This document shows positions 43,841 through 52,458 of a stretch of 64,000 bases of DNA, in pieces. The stretch is taken from assembly GCF_002863565.1 (NCBI RefSeq), contig NZ_PGUW01000007.1, forward strand, positions 1 to 64,000, given 5' to 3'. Positions within the stretch are counted from its first letter, which is position 1. Every line of letters begins with the position of its first letter. The notes under the pieces were generated by a model that did no database searches, was not told where the DNA came from, and was given only the letters and a program-made list of their open reading frames with translations. Both the position numbers and the translations under genes were made by a program. Source of the stretch: Bacillus sp. V5-8f. Lineage in GTDB: Bacteria > Bacillota > Bacilli > Bacillales > DSM-1321.

Positions 43841-45793
43841 ATGAATCATAAAAACAAAGTTGAAATGGAAACTAAAAATCGAAAAAAATCCAGTGTAGGA
43901 AGAAGTATAGGCTTATACAATGATGTGATGGTGGGAATTGAAGATTCTCCTGCGCGTAAGGAACCAGATAATAATAAGCAAAAGGATAAAAATATCCCGT
44001 CTGATCTGTATCCAACAGGAGAAAACATTTTTAATAGTAATCATCTTCGAATCAATAAAGAAAAAAAATATTATTACGTACGAGTAAAGACAGAGGAAAA
44101 TAAGGATAAAGAAAGTCCAATCTCAAAGTATAAAGAAAGTCCAATTTCAAACTTTATTGTTGTGCCACTCTATACGACTGTAAGACAAAATGGCAAACAG
44201 GTTTATATGTTAAAACTAATCTCTAACAATCAGACAAAAGTGGTCGAATTTGATGGTGAGACATTAGCAATTCAAACAGCTTTTAAAAAACATTGCATGA
44301 ATAACGGGAGATTCAATTGGTATGGGAAGCAAACAAACTTAGATAGTCTGATAAACATGATTTTAACCAGCCCTATGAAAGAACTTGAGTTTATACCATA
44401 TATGGGGTGGAATGAAAAGGAGGGTATCTGGATTTATCCATCACATGCGTATTATCGTGATAAGGTGGTTCTTGCAGATGAAGATGGAATTATAGCAGTA
44501 AAAGGTAAGAATTTTAAAGTGGATGTTGATAAAGATGACGAATATAGAATACATCCACATATTGATACTACTCCCTCTAAGGAGGATTTGGTTACTTACT
44601 TTAAGTGCCTTAAATTACTCTATGGTCAATATTCAAATCTAGCTTTCGGTTATATTGCTGGAACAATGAATGTAGATGCCATTGTAAAGGAAACGGATTA
44701 TTTTCCGTTTCTATACCTATATGCAAAACATGGTCAAGGCAAGAGTACAGCCGTTAAAGAGTATACAAAAATGGCCGGTATTAATGTATCGTTGAATACC
44801 CCGCCATCGTTGGATAGTTTAAGAAAGGGTATGAGTCGAAAATCCTCTATGCCTTTTGTCGTAGACGAAGCTGAAAATAAGAATGAGAATAGCAAGGGGA
44901 TAGATTTCTTTAAGGCCTGTTCAGATTCACTTAAAAATAATGTTTATATGAGGCAGGATTTTATTAGAGGGCATAAAGATGAATCTGCTATTATTCGATT
45001 TCCTGTAAAAGCGACTTTAATGTTAAGTGGAGAAGTATTGACCAGCGTGCCATCAATTATTCAAAGATCAGTTTTATTTGATGCTTCAAAAATTAATTTT
45101 AATGAAGAGGCTATTAGAAAAGTCAAAGCTCTCAAAGAAGTACCATATTGGGTAGGACAGTATTTAATGAGAACATCTTATAGATGGAAGCATAACTTTT
45201 TACGACTTTATCATGAAATCCTTGATTATTTTAGTAGTAGGGGATGGGGTAATATTCACATTCGAATTCGGTCCCATTATGCCATGTTTCTTGCTTCAGC
45301 TTTTGCAGCTTTTGCCCAGTTAAATGATTTTTTGGAGGATGAAATATTTTTTTCTGATCCAGAGGAAAGAAAGGAAATTTATCAATTTGTATATCAGGAG
45401 ATGAAAGAAACGCAACAACTAACAATCGAAGACCATCCTGCTATGGATTTTTTGCGCAAGATTGGTTTATTGGCTAAAAAAGATCAATTACAGAATAATA
45501 GTGATTATAAGTGTGTAAAAGAAGATGGTTCCACCTATTTATACTTGGCTCCATCTAATATTTATGAAGCTTATAATATGTCGGAAAGAATCCCATTCTA
45601 CCCATCAAGCAATAAAGTCGTTAAAGACTTACAAACTTATTCATTTTTTATTAAAAAAGTTAAACACAGAATTGGTGCTAGTAATCCTACTGCGTGGTTA
45701 ATACAATTATCTGATCCGGGTAATCCTGAATCAATTAAGGATGGCATTGTTCATCCAGAGTTGCCCGATACAATGATTTACTTCTATAAATAA
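43841..45793 (+). CDS. DUF927-like replication ATPase/helicase
   Basis: This 650-aa protein has a P-loop KHGQGKST near residue 296, a Walker B-like MPFVVDEAE near 343 and an ASTL-type end of the ATPase, KATLMLSGEVLTSVPS. The layout matches DUF927-containing ATPases of plasmids, phages and integrative elements, thought to be helicases for element replication. The N-terminal 100 residues are highly charged. GGAGGAAAAAGT precedes the ATG, right behind leader A. The many GTTCC motifs downstream may be its origin. Confidence 0.75.
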   Translation: MNHKNKVEMETKNRKKSSVGRSIGLYNDVMVGIEDSPARKEPDNNKQKDKNIPSDLYPTGENIFNSNHLRINKEKKYYYVRVKTEENKDKESPISKYKESPISNFIVVPLYTTVRQNGKQVYMLKLISNNQTKVVEFDGETLAIQTAFKKHCMNNGRFNWYGKQTNLDSLINMILTSPMKELEFIPYMGWNEKEGIWIYPSHAYYRDKVVLADEDGIIAVKGKNFKVDVDKDDEYRIHPHIDTTPSKEDLVTYFKCLKLLYGQYSNLAFGYIAGTMNVDAIVKETDYFPFLYLYAKHGQGKSTAVKEYTKMAGINVSLNTPPSLDSLRKGMSRKSSMPFVVDEAENKNENSKGIDFFKACSDSLKNNVYMRQDFIRGHKDESAIIRFPVKATLMLSGEVLTSVPSIIQRSVLFDASKINFNEEAIRKVKALKEVPYWVGQYLMRTSYRWKHNFLRLYHEILDYFSSRGWGNIHIRIRSHYAMFLASAFAAFAQLNDFLEDEIFFSDPEERKEIYQFVYQEMKETQQLTIEDHPAMDFLRKIGLLAKKDQLQNNSDYKCVKEDGSTYLYLAPSNIYEAYNMSERIPFYPSSNKVVKDLQTYSFFIKKVKHRIGASNPTAWLIQLSDPGNPESIKDGIVHPELPDTMIYFYK

Positions 45794-45804
45794 AATAAGG
45801 TAGA

Positions 45805-46110
45805 GGAAAGTTCCAAATTTCGTTCCGCAATTAATGGAAAAGATGGAACGGTTAAAAGCCAGTAACATCAAGGTTTAATAGCAGGTTGTTCCAACGTTCC
45901 ACTACTTTTGAGAGTATGTTGGTATATAAAATATACCTGTACGGTTATACATTCTTTCCAAACAGTAAAAAATTCAGTATTTCGGAACAAAGTACTGATT
46001 TATTCATGAAAAACCTTTTTGTAAAAGGAAAACCGATTAAGGATCAATGTTCCGAATGGGATATATGATTCGGAACCTGTTCGGAACATAAATAGAACAA
46101 AGCAAATTTC
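45805..46110. repeat. Cluster of GTTCC/GGAAC motifs
   Basis: Nine copies of GTTCC or GGAAC occur in about 280 bp directly behind the DUF927-like gene, against an expectation near 0.5. Some form spaced pairs such as TGTTCCAACGTTCCA and CGGAACCTGTTCGGAACA. Candidate replication iterons. A 60-codon frame at 45886 crosses them and is not called. Confidence 0.55.
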
Positions 46111-46208
46111 ATCATTTTGAAAATGAAGACTAGCATTTTTAAAAATTTGAGTAAAAAAACTTAACGAGGTTTAGAGCTATAGGAAAAACTAATTGAGCAA
46201 AAAGTTTA

Positions 46209-46246
46209 GCAGTCCAATTCATAAAAGAGTCGGACTGCGTTTTTTA
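46209..46246. terminator. Terminator hairpin
   Basis: GCAGTCC pairs with GGACTGC across about 16 nt, followed by GTTTTTT. Confidence 0.75.
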
Positions 46247-46296
46247 TTTTGAGTAATCTCATTAAAAATCCCTAAGTATCTTAATTTTTATGGATT

Positions 46297-46665
46297 TTAT
46301 TCTTTGCTATTGGAGAATAAAAAAATGTACAATGCTTTTTTTTGTTCAAATGTCATCTTTGAAACTAGTTCTCCGATTTTATTTTCAATTTCTTTGTTCG
46401 CATCCACGGATTCCTCAACGTTTAAAGCCGAAGAAGTTTGGTGATATATACTGTCCCTTTCCAGCATTTGAAAAAATTGACTCCTTGAAATTTCAAATTC
46501 ATGACATATAGATTCCAACAGGGAAAACGATACCTCTTGTCTTCCTGATTCAATCTTAGATAGGGACGGCTGAGATATTTTAATTTTTTTTGAGAAGTCA
46601 ACCATTGTCATATTATTTTTTTTTCTAAGTTCCTTGATTAGTCTTCCAATTAATAAATCGCTCAT
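46297..46665 (-). CDS. XRE-family repressor (122 aa)
   Basis: The N-terminal helix-turn-helix spans residues 8-62 (LRKKNNMTMVDFSKKIKISQ and SKIESGRQEVS). The C-terminal 50 residues (SKMTFEQKKALYIFLFSNSKE) may serve in dimerisation. AGAGGG stands 7 nt before the ATG. It is divergent from the gene group at 46789 onwards and so is the probable repressor of that group. Confidence 0.8.
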   Translation of the reverse strand: MSDLLIGRLIKELRKKNNMTMVDFSKKIKISQPSLSKIESGRQEVSFSLLESICHEFEISRSQFFQMLERDSIYHQTSSALNVEESVDANKEIENKIGELVSKMTFEQKKALYIFLFSNSKE

Positions 46666-46788
46666 AAATCAACCCTCTAAATATTATTATTAGTAATCGT
46701 ATCGTTATTGAATTTTACAATCAATATATATTGTGTTATATTCCACTTAAGAATATATTCATATTTGGAATAAAGAGAGGCGGTACTA

Positions 46789-47081
46789 ATGATCGATGGA
46801 TTTCAAAAGGTCGTGAACAGGTTAATTGAAGAAAGGCTCGAACAAATTATCACCAGTGAAGAGTATGTTATGTACTCTGAATTGCTTTAATAAGGATCTA
46901 GATGAAAGCCCAATTTGGGAAGTTTGAGGATGAAGCAAAAAAGCTTGAATTCATTGATGACATTAGAGCAAACATTTTTGAACAGGTACATATACAAACG
47001 AAGTTAGCGTATGGTACGGCTTTTAATGATGCCCTTGTGTTTGCCATAAACACCTTAGTCAATCCACAGAAAATGTTTTAG
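46789..47081 (+). pseudogene. DUF6809-like gene with two frameshifts
   Basis: The ATG at 46789 opens FQKVVNRLIEERLEQII and EEYVMYSELL. After a shift near 46886, NKDLDESPIWE continues, and after another near 46920, KFEDEAKKLEFIDDIRANIF and AYGTAFNDALVFAINTL. Together about 97 residues with the layout of DUF6809 proteins. Each segment alone is protein-like, which favours decay over chance. Confidence 0.55.
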
Positions 47082-47095
47082 TGGGAGAGTTGAGT

Positions 47096-47353
47096 GTGGA
47101 ATATATTAAACATTTAGGATTTCTACAAATCGAGCTACATAGAATTACAAAAATTAATGAAGACCCTCGTACAGATATAGCTGAAAAACTTTTAATCGAT
47201 TTAATAACCCTTATGGCAAAACATGAATTGGTAACTAATCGTTATATTTTTGATTTTTCCAGAAATGAGAAATGCGAACAGAGAGATAATTTACATCTGT
47301 CTTTGATAAAGGCAGGAATGCAAATTGAAAAGGAAAATCAATTGTTAGAATAA
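47096..47353 (+). CDS. Small helical hypothetical protein (85 aa)
   Basis: The GTG at 47096 with GGGAGAG 6 nt upstream is preferred to the GTG at 47081. The helical protein contains HLGFLQIELHRITKINED and LLIDLITLMAKHELVTNRY. No family is recognised. It follows the DUF6809-like frame directly, in a plasmid-type gene run. Confidence 0.55.
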   Translation: MEYIKHLGFLQIELHRITKINEDPRTDIAEKLLIDLITLMAKHELVTNRYIFDFSRNEKCEQRDNLHLSLIKAGMQIEKENQLLE

Positions 47354-47447
47354 AACTAATAGAGAATGAAGCAGTGATGTGATGGTAATGAATTTTTAAA
47401 TTTTATGTAGGGTTTCAAAAAATCACTATATGAAGGGGATAAGCAAT

Positions 47448-47744
47448 ATGCAAATATATTCTGGCAAATTAATAATTGATCTGGCAACAATTGTTGAAGA
47501 CGCAGAAGAAAATATCATGAAAAATAATGCTCATGAAGCATTAACTTCAGAATTGATGCACGAAGTGAGAGTGATACTCGGGGCAGCTGGATATTTGGCT
47601 GGAAGTGTAGGAGCAACGTTAGAGAAAGTAGAAGATGTTAACGCGAGCGATTATTCAATGATTAAGTCATATGTAAAACAATCCAAGAAAGATGTTCATC
47701 AAGTATATAACAAAGCTAACACAGCAACTTTTAGAATTGAGTAA
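47448..47744 (+). CDS. Small helical hypothetical protein (98 aa)
   Basis: AAGGGG precedes the ATG at 47448. The sequence QIYSGKLIIDLATIVEDAEE and LGAAGYLAGSVGATLEKV suggests a helical bundle, with a Gly/Ala-rich middle that may contact a membrane or pack tightly. No family is recognised. Terminator at 47831. Confidence 0.55.
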   Translation: MQIYSGKLIIDLATIVEDAEENIMKNNAHEALTSELMHEVRVILGAAGYLAGSVGATLEKVEDVNASDYSMIKSYVKQSKKDVHQVYNKANTATFRIE

Positions 47745-47830
47745 CAGGATTTAATAAAAAACAGGCTAGCAACTTTTCTATAGTTCTAGATAGGTTATGG
47801 GCTGTGCAGGCAATTCTGTCAAAGCAACTA

Positions 47831-47868
47831 AAAGGTTATCTTACTAATGGCGAGATAACCTTTTTATT
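47831..47868 (+). terminator. Terminator after the 98-aa gene
   Basis: AAAGGTTATCT-TACTAATGGCG-AGATAACCTTTTT. Confidence 0.85.
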
Positions 47869-48044
47869 TGGGTGATTTATAATTAAAAAATGAAAGCGGG
47901 CAACTTTAACTGTTAAGGGGCATGTTTGAAAACAAGCTAATCACTGAAAAAATAACAGAGTACAGGAACGATGCCACAGTAATAGCTTACATTTAGGAAA
48001 CGATTGATAAGGAAAAGAACGGTAATTTAGATTGAGGGATGCAA

Positions 48045-48305
48045 ATGAAGCTTCTTATGTGCCTTAAATGTAATGATATATTTAATCTAGACCTGTCTGA
48101 AAAGAGCTGCAGCTGCGGAAGAAGTAAGGGGAAATATATAAATCAGCAGCTTGCCGAATATACCGGGGAATTTGCGTTGCCTCTTGGCTTTTCTAATCCA
48201 TCTTTGATACAGGCAATTAAGGGTCAACCGAATGAAGGAATGGGTAAGGAGTTCACTGCTTTTGTTATCCCTAAGAACTGTGAGACTTTTTTAAAGAGGC
48301 TCTAA
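48045..48305 (+). CDS. Small zinc-ribbon protein (86 aa)
   Basis: The ATG at 48045 follows GAGGG by 6 nt. The N-terminus has CLKC (8-11) and, 13 residues on, CSCG, a four-cysteine zinc ribbon as in rubredoxin-type or transcription-factor ribbons. The rest reads YTGEFALPLGFSNPSLIQAI. Likely a nucleic-acid or protein adaptor. Confidence 0.65.
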   Translation: MKLLMCLKCNDIFNLDLSEKSCSCGRSKGKYINQQLAEYTGEFALPLGFSNPSLIQAIKGQPNEGMGKEFTAFVIPKNCETFLKRL

Positions 48306-48336
48306 ATCCTATTGTTTCAGTTTAGAGGTGTTATAG

Positions 48337-48508
48337 ATGAATAAAGATAAATAAAGATAAAATTGAGCATAGATATATCGATGATGAAATTTTAATCATA
48401 GCAATTGAGTTTGCTAAAAAAGGGATTCCAATGAAAGCAATTCAAAAGAAGTTTATTTTATCAGATGATGATATAGATTTGATTGAATTCAGTATTAACG
48501 AATTCTAA
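48337..48508 (+). pseudogene. 54-aa gene broken by a 10-bp tandem duplication
   Basis: AGAGGTG stands before the ATG, and the frame MNKDK stops at once because ATAAAGATAA is repeated (48341-48350 and 48351-48360). Removing one copy restores an uninterrupted 54-codon frame with KIEHRYIDDEILIIAIEFA and DDDIDLIEFSINEF. The original protein was a small acidic helical one of unknown role. The repeat may be reversible. Confidence 0.65.
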
Positions 48509-48591
48509 TTGCTAACAAGTAGAGAAATATTTAACTGGACCTTAAAATAAATGATAAACGTAATTTCGCAGTAGGATCTAGGTGTTCTCCC

Positions 48592-48798
48592 ATGTCAATT
48601 TCTTTATATGCTAGCCTCATAGAAGAGATAATCGAGAAAGGTGAAGTAAAGATATCCTTAACAGACTGTGATGCTCAATTTTATCTTGAAGATGTTTTAA
48701 ATGAGAGGGGAATTCAGTATAAAAAAATTCTTCCCTTGAGAAACACAAATAAGGCAATCAAATTCATCCTATATAAAATCCAATTAAGTTTAAAATAG
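48592..48798 (+). CDS. Small hypothetical protein (68 aa)
   Basis: Reads SLYASLIEEIIEKGEVKISL and DCDAQFYLEDVLNERGIQYK, a plausible alpha-beta fold. The ribosome binding site AGGTG is weak. No family is recognised. Confidence 0.45.
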   Translation: MSISLYASLIEEIIEKGEVKISLTDCDAQFYLEDVLNERGIQYKKILPLRNTNKAIKFILYKIQLSLK

Positions 48799-48802
48799 GC
48801 TA

Positions 48803-48831
48803 TTGCAAAAAAATAACTGTGGTGTTACTAT
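48803..48831 (+). promoter_or_regulatory. Promoter of leader B
   Basis: TTGCAA, 17-nt spacer, TACTAT, about 20 nt before leader B begins. This places the AACCCC structure at the very 5' end of the transcript. Confidence 0.65.
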
Positions 48832-48850
48832 CTTAATAACTTAATAAACG

Positions 48851-48920
48851 AAAAGGGAAAACCCCAACTAATAAATGTACGAAGCTCATTATTCGTATGT
48901 TTATTCGTTGGGGTTTTTTG
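48851..48920 (+). ncRNA. AACCCC leader B (attenuator-like)
   Basis: AAAGGGAAAACCCCAAC pairs with GTTGGGGTTTTTT; inside lies AAATGTACGAA/TTCGTATGTTT. Same plan and same opening sequence as the leaders at 41725 and 43754, but different inner stem. It precedes the orphan recombinase-domain gene. Confidence 0.75.
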
Positions 48921-48957
48921 TCTTTTATTAAGAAAAAATGAAAAGAGAGTGATATTT

Positions 48958-49491
48958 TTGACAAGTATTGAGGATATTTTGGTTCGTGGGATTAACGAAG
49001 GGAATGCAGAGTTTCTAATAAATTTAATTCATGAGAAGGAAAGAGAATATATGACTAAAAGAACAGCCCGGGGTTTGAAAAGGGCAAGGGAACAAGGGAA
49101 AGTGATTCTTGGGAGAGTCCCATATGGTTATCGATGTGAAAATGGGAAATTATTAATCCAGCAAGAAGAAAGTGAAGTAGTTATGAAAATCTTCAACTAT
49201 CTTAAAATAGGTAAATCTTACACAGATGTTTCTGTTTTGCTCAATAAAGAAGGATATTTTTACAAAAATGATCTGCTGTGGAATCCGGTTAGAATAAGAT
49301 GGATTGCAAAATCACGCATTTATATTGGAGAACTTTATTATAACAAGACCAGTACTAATTATAAAAATGGAACCGTAAGTACTGTTAAAAATCCACCTAA
49401 TGAGTGGGCCAAGATCACAGTACCTGAACTTATACCGCTTGAATTATTTGAAAGTGTTCAATTTAATGTCTTATGGAGTAAGAAAAAATAA
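48958..49491 (+). CDS. Serine-recombinase DNA-binding part without catalytic domain
   Basis: The TTG at 48958 follows AGAGAGTG. The 177 residues begin at the long E-helix (EFLINLIHEKEREYMTKRTA), then GRVPYGYRCENGK and SRIYIGELYYNK, typical of the recombinase domain of large serine recombinases. The resolvase domain with the serine is absent and no remnant precedes it; instead a promoter and leader stand there. It may therefore be a retained DNA-binding protein and not just a fragment. Confidence 0.65.
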   Translation: MTSIEDILVRGINEGNAEFLINLIHEKEREYMTKRTARGLKRAREQGKVILGRVPYGYRCENGKLLIQQEESEVVMKIFNYLKIGKSYTDVSVLLNKEGYFYKNDLLWNPVRIRWIAKSRIYIGELYYNKTSTNYKNGTVSTVKNPPNEWAKITVPELIPLELFESVQFNVLWSKKK

Positions 49492-49538
49492 TTATTTACA
49501 ATCAACGAAAAAGAAAAATAATTCAAAAATTATGAAGT

Positions 49539-49572
49539 ACCAAAAAAGGGCCATTTGGTCCTTTTGGTTTTA
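49539..49572. terminator. Terminator after the recombinase-domain gene
   Basis: ACCAAAAAAGGGCC-ATTT-GGTCCTTTTGGT with one mismatch, then TTT. Confidence 0.6.
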
Positions 49573-49820
49573 GGTAAACCGTTAAATAACAAAGAAAGAA
49601 CAAGCTACGGAAAAATGGATACACATGTATGACTGTAAATCTCGCATTTTCTAGTGTAAACCCTTGTAAGTACATTTTTCTGTGTATTATCTGCTCGCAT
49701 ATCACTTTATCATAATTACAAACATCCTGTTGATTTATTCGAAAAAAATGTTAATTTGGTTTACTTTTTTTATAAAAATGTAGTACAATAAGATAAAATA
49801 TAAAAAGGTTGGTGTTGCTA

Positions 49821-50582
49821 ATGGCTTTAAGCTTAGGGATGGAGAAGGCGACAATAGAAAGTCTTGTTAAAGCTTTTTCGGGTAGTACTAAGGGTATCAC
49901 CAATGAGGTTAAACTTGAACAAGGATGGCATACGGGGAATTTTGAAAATGGTGGTTCTTGGGATACTCGTTTCGGACGAATTAGAAAAGCTGCCTTACAT
50001 AAGAACTTGGTAGTACTTCAACGAAAAAGAGGCATCTGGGAATACATATTGGTTCTCGATATTGATACGAGAACACTTTATGCCTTCTCAAAGGAAAAGA
50101 ACTTTGATGTTGTCATCAAGAAGCTTGGAAAAAAAAGTATTCACTATTTCCATGCATTCGTATCCCTAAATAATCAACCAGTTAATCTGGATAATCACCA
50201 ACTAGAGTTTTTTCCTCGTTTTACAGATGAATATGAGGAAAGACGAATTGAAGAAGTTCGAAAAATATTAGCTGAAGACTATCCACGTGTAAATAAAGTT
50301 ATTTTTGTTATTGGAAAAGAAGAGAACAATAAAATAGTTAATGTAGAAGCAAAATTGTATAATCAATTTTTTGAATTAATAGATGTGGAAGACTGGTCAA
50401 CATATGTCGCAAGTGATCAGTATGATGAGATTTTTGTTCCTAACGCACAAATCAGTGGAGAAACAGAGAAGAGAGAAATCATTCCAAAAGTTAAACAATC
50501 AATCAAGGACCGTAGAAACTCTGAAAGAAGAATTACTAGAGTAAAGAATAAACAGCAGGATATAGAGGGACAGAATATGTAG
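49821..50582 (+). CDS. DUF5986-like protein
   Basis: This 253-aa protein looks like the DUF5986 family, which typically sits before an XRE-M78 gene as here. Motifs include WDTRFGRIRKAALHKNLVVL and YFHAFVSLNNQPVN. The C-terminal 35 residues are strongly basic and may bind nucleic acid. The ATG at 49821 follows AAGGTTGGTG. A promoter TTTACT-18-TACAAT lies about 30 nt upstream. The pair may be a toxin-antitoxin-like or stress module. Confidence 0.65.
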   Translation: MALSLGMEKATIESLVKAFSGSTKGITNEVKLEQGWHTGNFENGGSWDTRFGRIRKAALHKNLVVLQRKRGIWEYILVLDIDTRTLYAFSKEKNFDVVIKKLGKKSIHYFHAFVSLNNQPVNLDNHQLEFFPRFTDEYEERRIEEVRKILAEDYPRVNKVIFVIGKEENNKIVNVEAKLYNQFFELIDVEDWSTYVASDQYDEIFVPNAQISGETEKREIIPKVKQSIKDRRNSERRITRVKNKQQDIEGQNM

Positions 50583-50608
50583 ACCTCAATTATTAAGGAG
50601 GAACTATA

Positions 50609-51790
50609 GTGTTTGAGAGAAATTTCAATGGAGCAAGACTGAAAGAGGGGAGAATTTATCGAGGTTATACTATAAGTGATTTAGCAGTTGAATTAGATGT
50701 TAGTAAACAGATGATTTCGAAATACGAAAATAATAAAGCAACCCCGACGTTTGAGGCATTATTGCAAATTATTCGTGTCTTAAACTTTCCAAAAGAATAT
50801 TTTTATGAAGATCCTCTGTCTGTAAAAACGGGAAATACGTATTTCCGTTCTTTATTATCTACTGGTAAAAAGGAAAGAGAAATGCAGTATGATCGAGTAA
50901 AATATTTAACTATAATACGTGCCATGTTAGAGGAATACGTTGATTTCCCAGAATTAGAAGTACCTGAATTTCCAGAATCATATGCAACTGATATAGAAGC
51001 AGCAGCAAATAAGTTGAGGGAATATTGGAATTTAGGGAATAAGCCCATAAAAAATATTGTTTATTTGCTCGAAACAAAAGGGTTTGTACTTAGTTCAATG
51101 AGATTAGGGAAAAAAAATATTGATGCATTTGGGTCACACCACGAACTGGATGGGAAGCCATATTACTCAATTGTATTAGGTAATGAAAAAAGGTCCTTTT
51201 ATAGACGACAATTTGATGTTGCTCATGAATTAGGACATAAAATCTTACACGACCCTTATTTAAATATTGATGATTTAAGTAAGGAAGAGTTCAAGCTAAT
51301 GGAACAAGAGGCTAATGACTTTGCTGCAGCATTTCTACTGCCAGCAAATGCCTTCTTAAAAGACGTATTGATACACCCGAATGATCTTATGTATTACATA
51401 TCTTTAAAAAAACGTTGGAGTGTATCAGTAGGAGCTATGGTTATGAGAGCATACAAGTTGGGTGCTATTACTGAAGGCACTTATCATTATATGCAACGGC
51501 AAATAAGTCAAAAGGGATGGAGAACTAGTGAACCCTTAGATGACATCAAAGAAATTAGTGACCCGGTTTCGATGAAACAAGCCGTAGAGTTACTAATTGA
51601 AAATGATTATGCCACTGGTGAAGAATTGGTGCAAAAATTATCTCATCATTATGGGTTAAGTTTAAACCGAGAAGAAGTTGAAGAATTACTTGGATTGGAC
51701 AGTGGGTATTTAAAAACAGAAGATGTGCCTTTTAATGATAACATTGTAAGTCTAAAGGAAAGGTATAACTCCAAAAACAATATTGGATAA
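50609..51790 (+). CDS. XRE regulator fused to ImmA/IrrE metallopeptidase
   Basis: This 393-aa protein joins an N-terminal helix-turn-helix (residues 8-62, VSKQMISKYENN) to an M78 zinc peptidase with HELGHKILH near 206-214 and the third ligand region EANDFAAAFLLP. A C-terminal helical domain follows. Such proteins cut a partner repressor or themselves during stress, as ImmA does in ICEBs1. The GTG start has AAGGAGGA 7 nt upstream; 26 bp separate it from the DUF5986-like gene. Confidence 0.85.
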   Translation: MFERNFNGARLKEGRIYRGYTISDLAVELDVSKQMISKYENNKATPTFEALLQIIRVLNFPKEYFYEDPLSVKTGNTYFRSLLSTGKKEREMQYDRVKYLTIIRAMLEEYVDFPELEVPEFPESYATDIEAAANKLREYWNLGNKPIKNIVYLLETKGFVLSSMRLGKKNIDAFGSHHELDGKPYYSIVLGNEKRSFYRRQFDVAHELGHKILHDPYLNIDDLSKEEFKLMEQEANDFAAAFLLPANAFLKDVLIHPNDLMYYISLKKRWSVSVGAMVMRAYKLGAITEGTYHYMQRQISQKGWRTSEPLDDIKEISDPVSMKQAVELLIENDYATGEELVQKLSHHYGLSLNREEVEELLGLDSGYLKTEDVPFNDNIVSLKERYNSKNNIG

Positions 51791-52330
51791 ACGTCCTCAC
51801 ATGAAACGAGAGAGAAATGCTCCGCCTTATTTTATCTTCTTAAATAAAGGTTCACTGTATTAGTGCTTTACCATCTACCCCATACTTACTTGAAATAGTC
51901 ATTATGCTAATAGGTATTTCGTGTTGATTAAATGGAGTTTGGCAATAGAATATTTTTCGGAACTTACCTCTTCAAAAAAAAAGGACAGTAAAACAAATAA
52001 GCTTGGAGATGCTATTCCAAGTTCATTTTTAATATGAATATTTTTGATTTCCCATCAGAGATAACCTGTGATTTTTAGAAGACGTTGCTTTAAAGAACTC
52101 TGCTATGTGTGAGTACTTACTAATGTCCAAATAGATTACCTCCATTCTTGTTCGGTTATCAAAACATTCTCGTCGATCTTTACCGAAAAAATATCCCGGG
52201 CAGGAATGATTCTAAAATCGCTTATGCTAATTGGATATGTAAATCGTAATTTTTTGGAGTGTTAGCACGGAGTATGAGTACGTGGCCAGATGTTATGTTA
52301 ATAAAGTAAAGGGTAGGAGCAAGGATACTG
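51791..52330. other. Gap without a supported gene
   Basis: AT-rich sequence with no open frame combining start site and protein-like content. A hairpin terminator at 52331 suggests it once held a gene. Confidence 0.45.
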
Positions 52331-52361
52331 GGTGCCAGCAACGGAATGGCATCTTTTTTTA
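52331..52361 (+). terminator. Terminator hairpin before the NERD gene
   Basis: GGTGCCA-GCAACGGAA-TGGCATC then seven T. Confidence 0.65.
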
Positions 52362-52458
52362 TAGTGATTTTCATGTTGCATTCATAAAATTCACACTTTA
52401 ACGGCAATAACCTATATTAGAAGAAAGTACAAATTTTTGGGAGAAGGAGATAAAGGTC

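Noticed and set aside
45886-46068. 60-codon frame across the GTTCC cluster
   Set aside because: No ribosome binding site and composition dominated by the repeat motifs; kept only as a repeat region.
49523-49705. 60-codon minus-strand frame
   Set aside because: It overlaps a terminator hairpin and lacks a start site.
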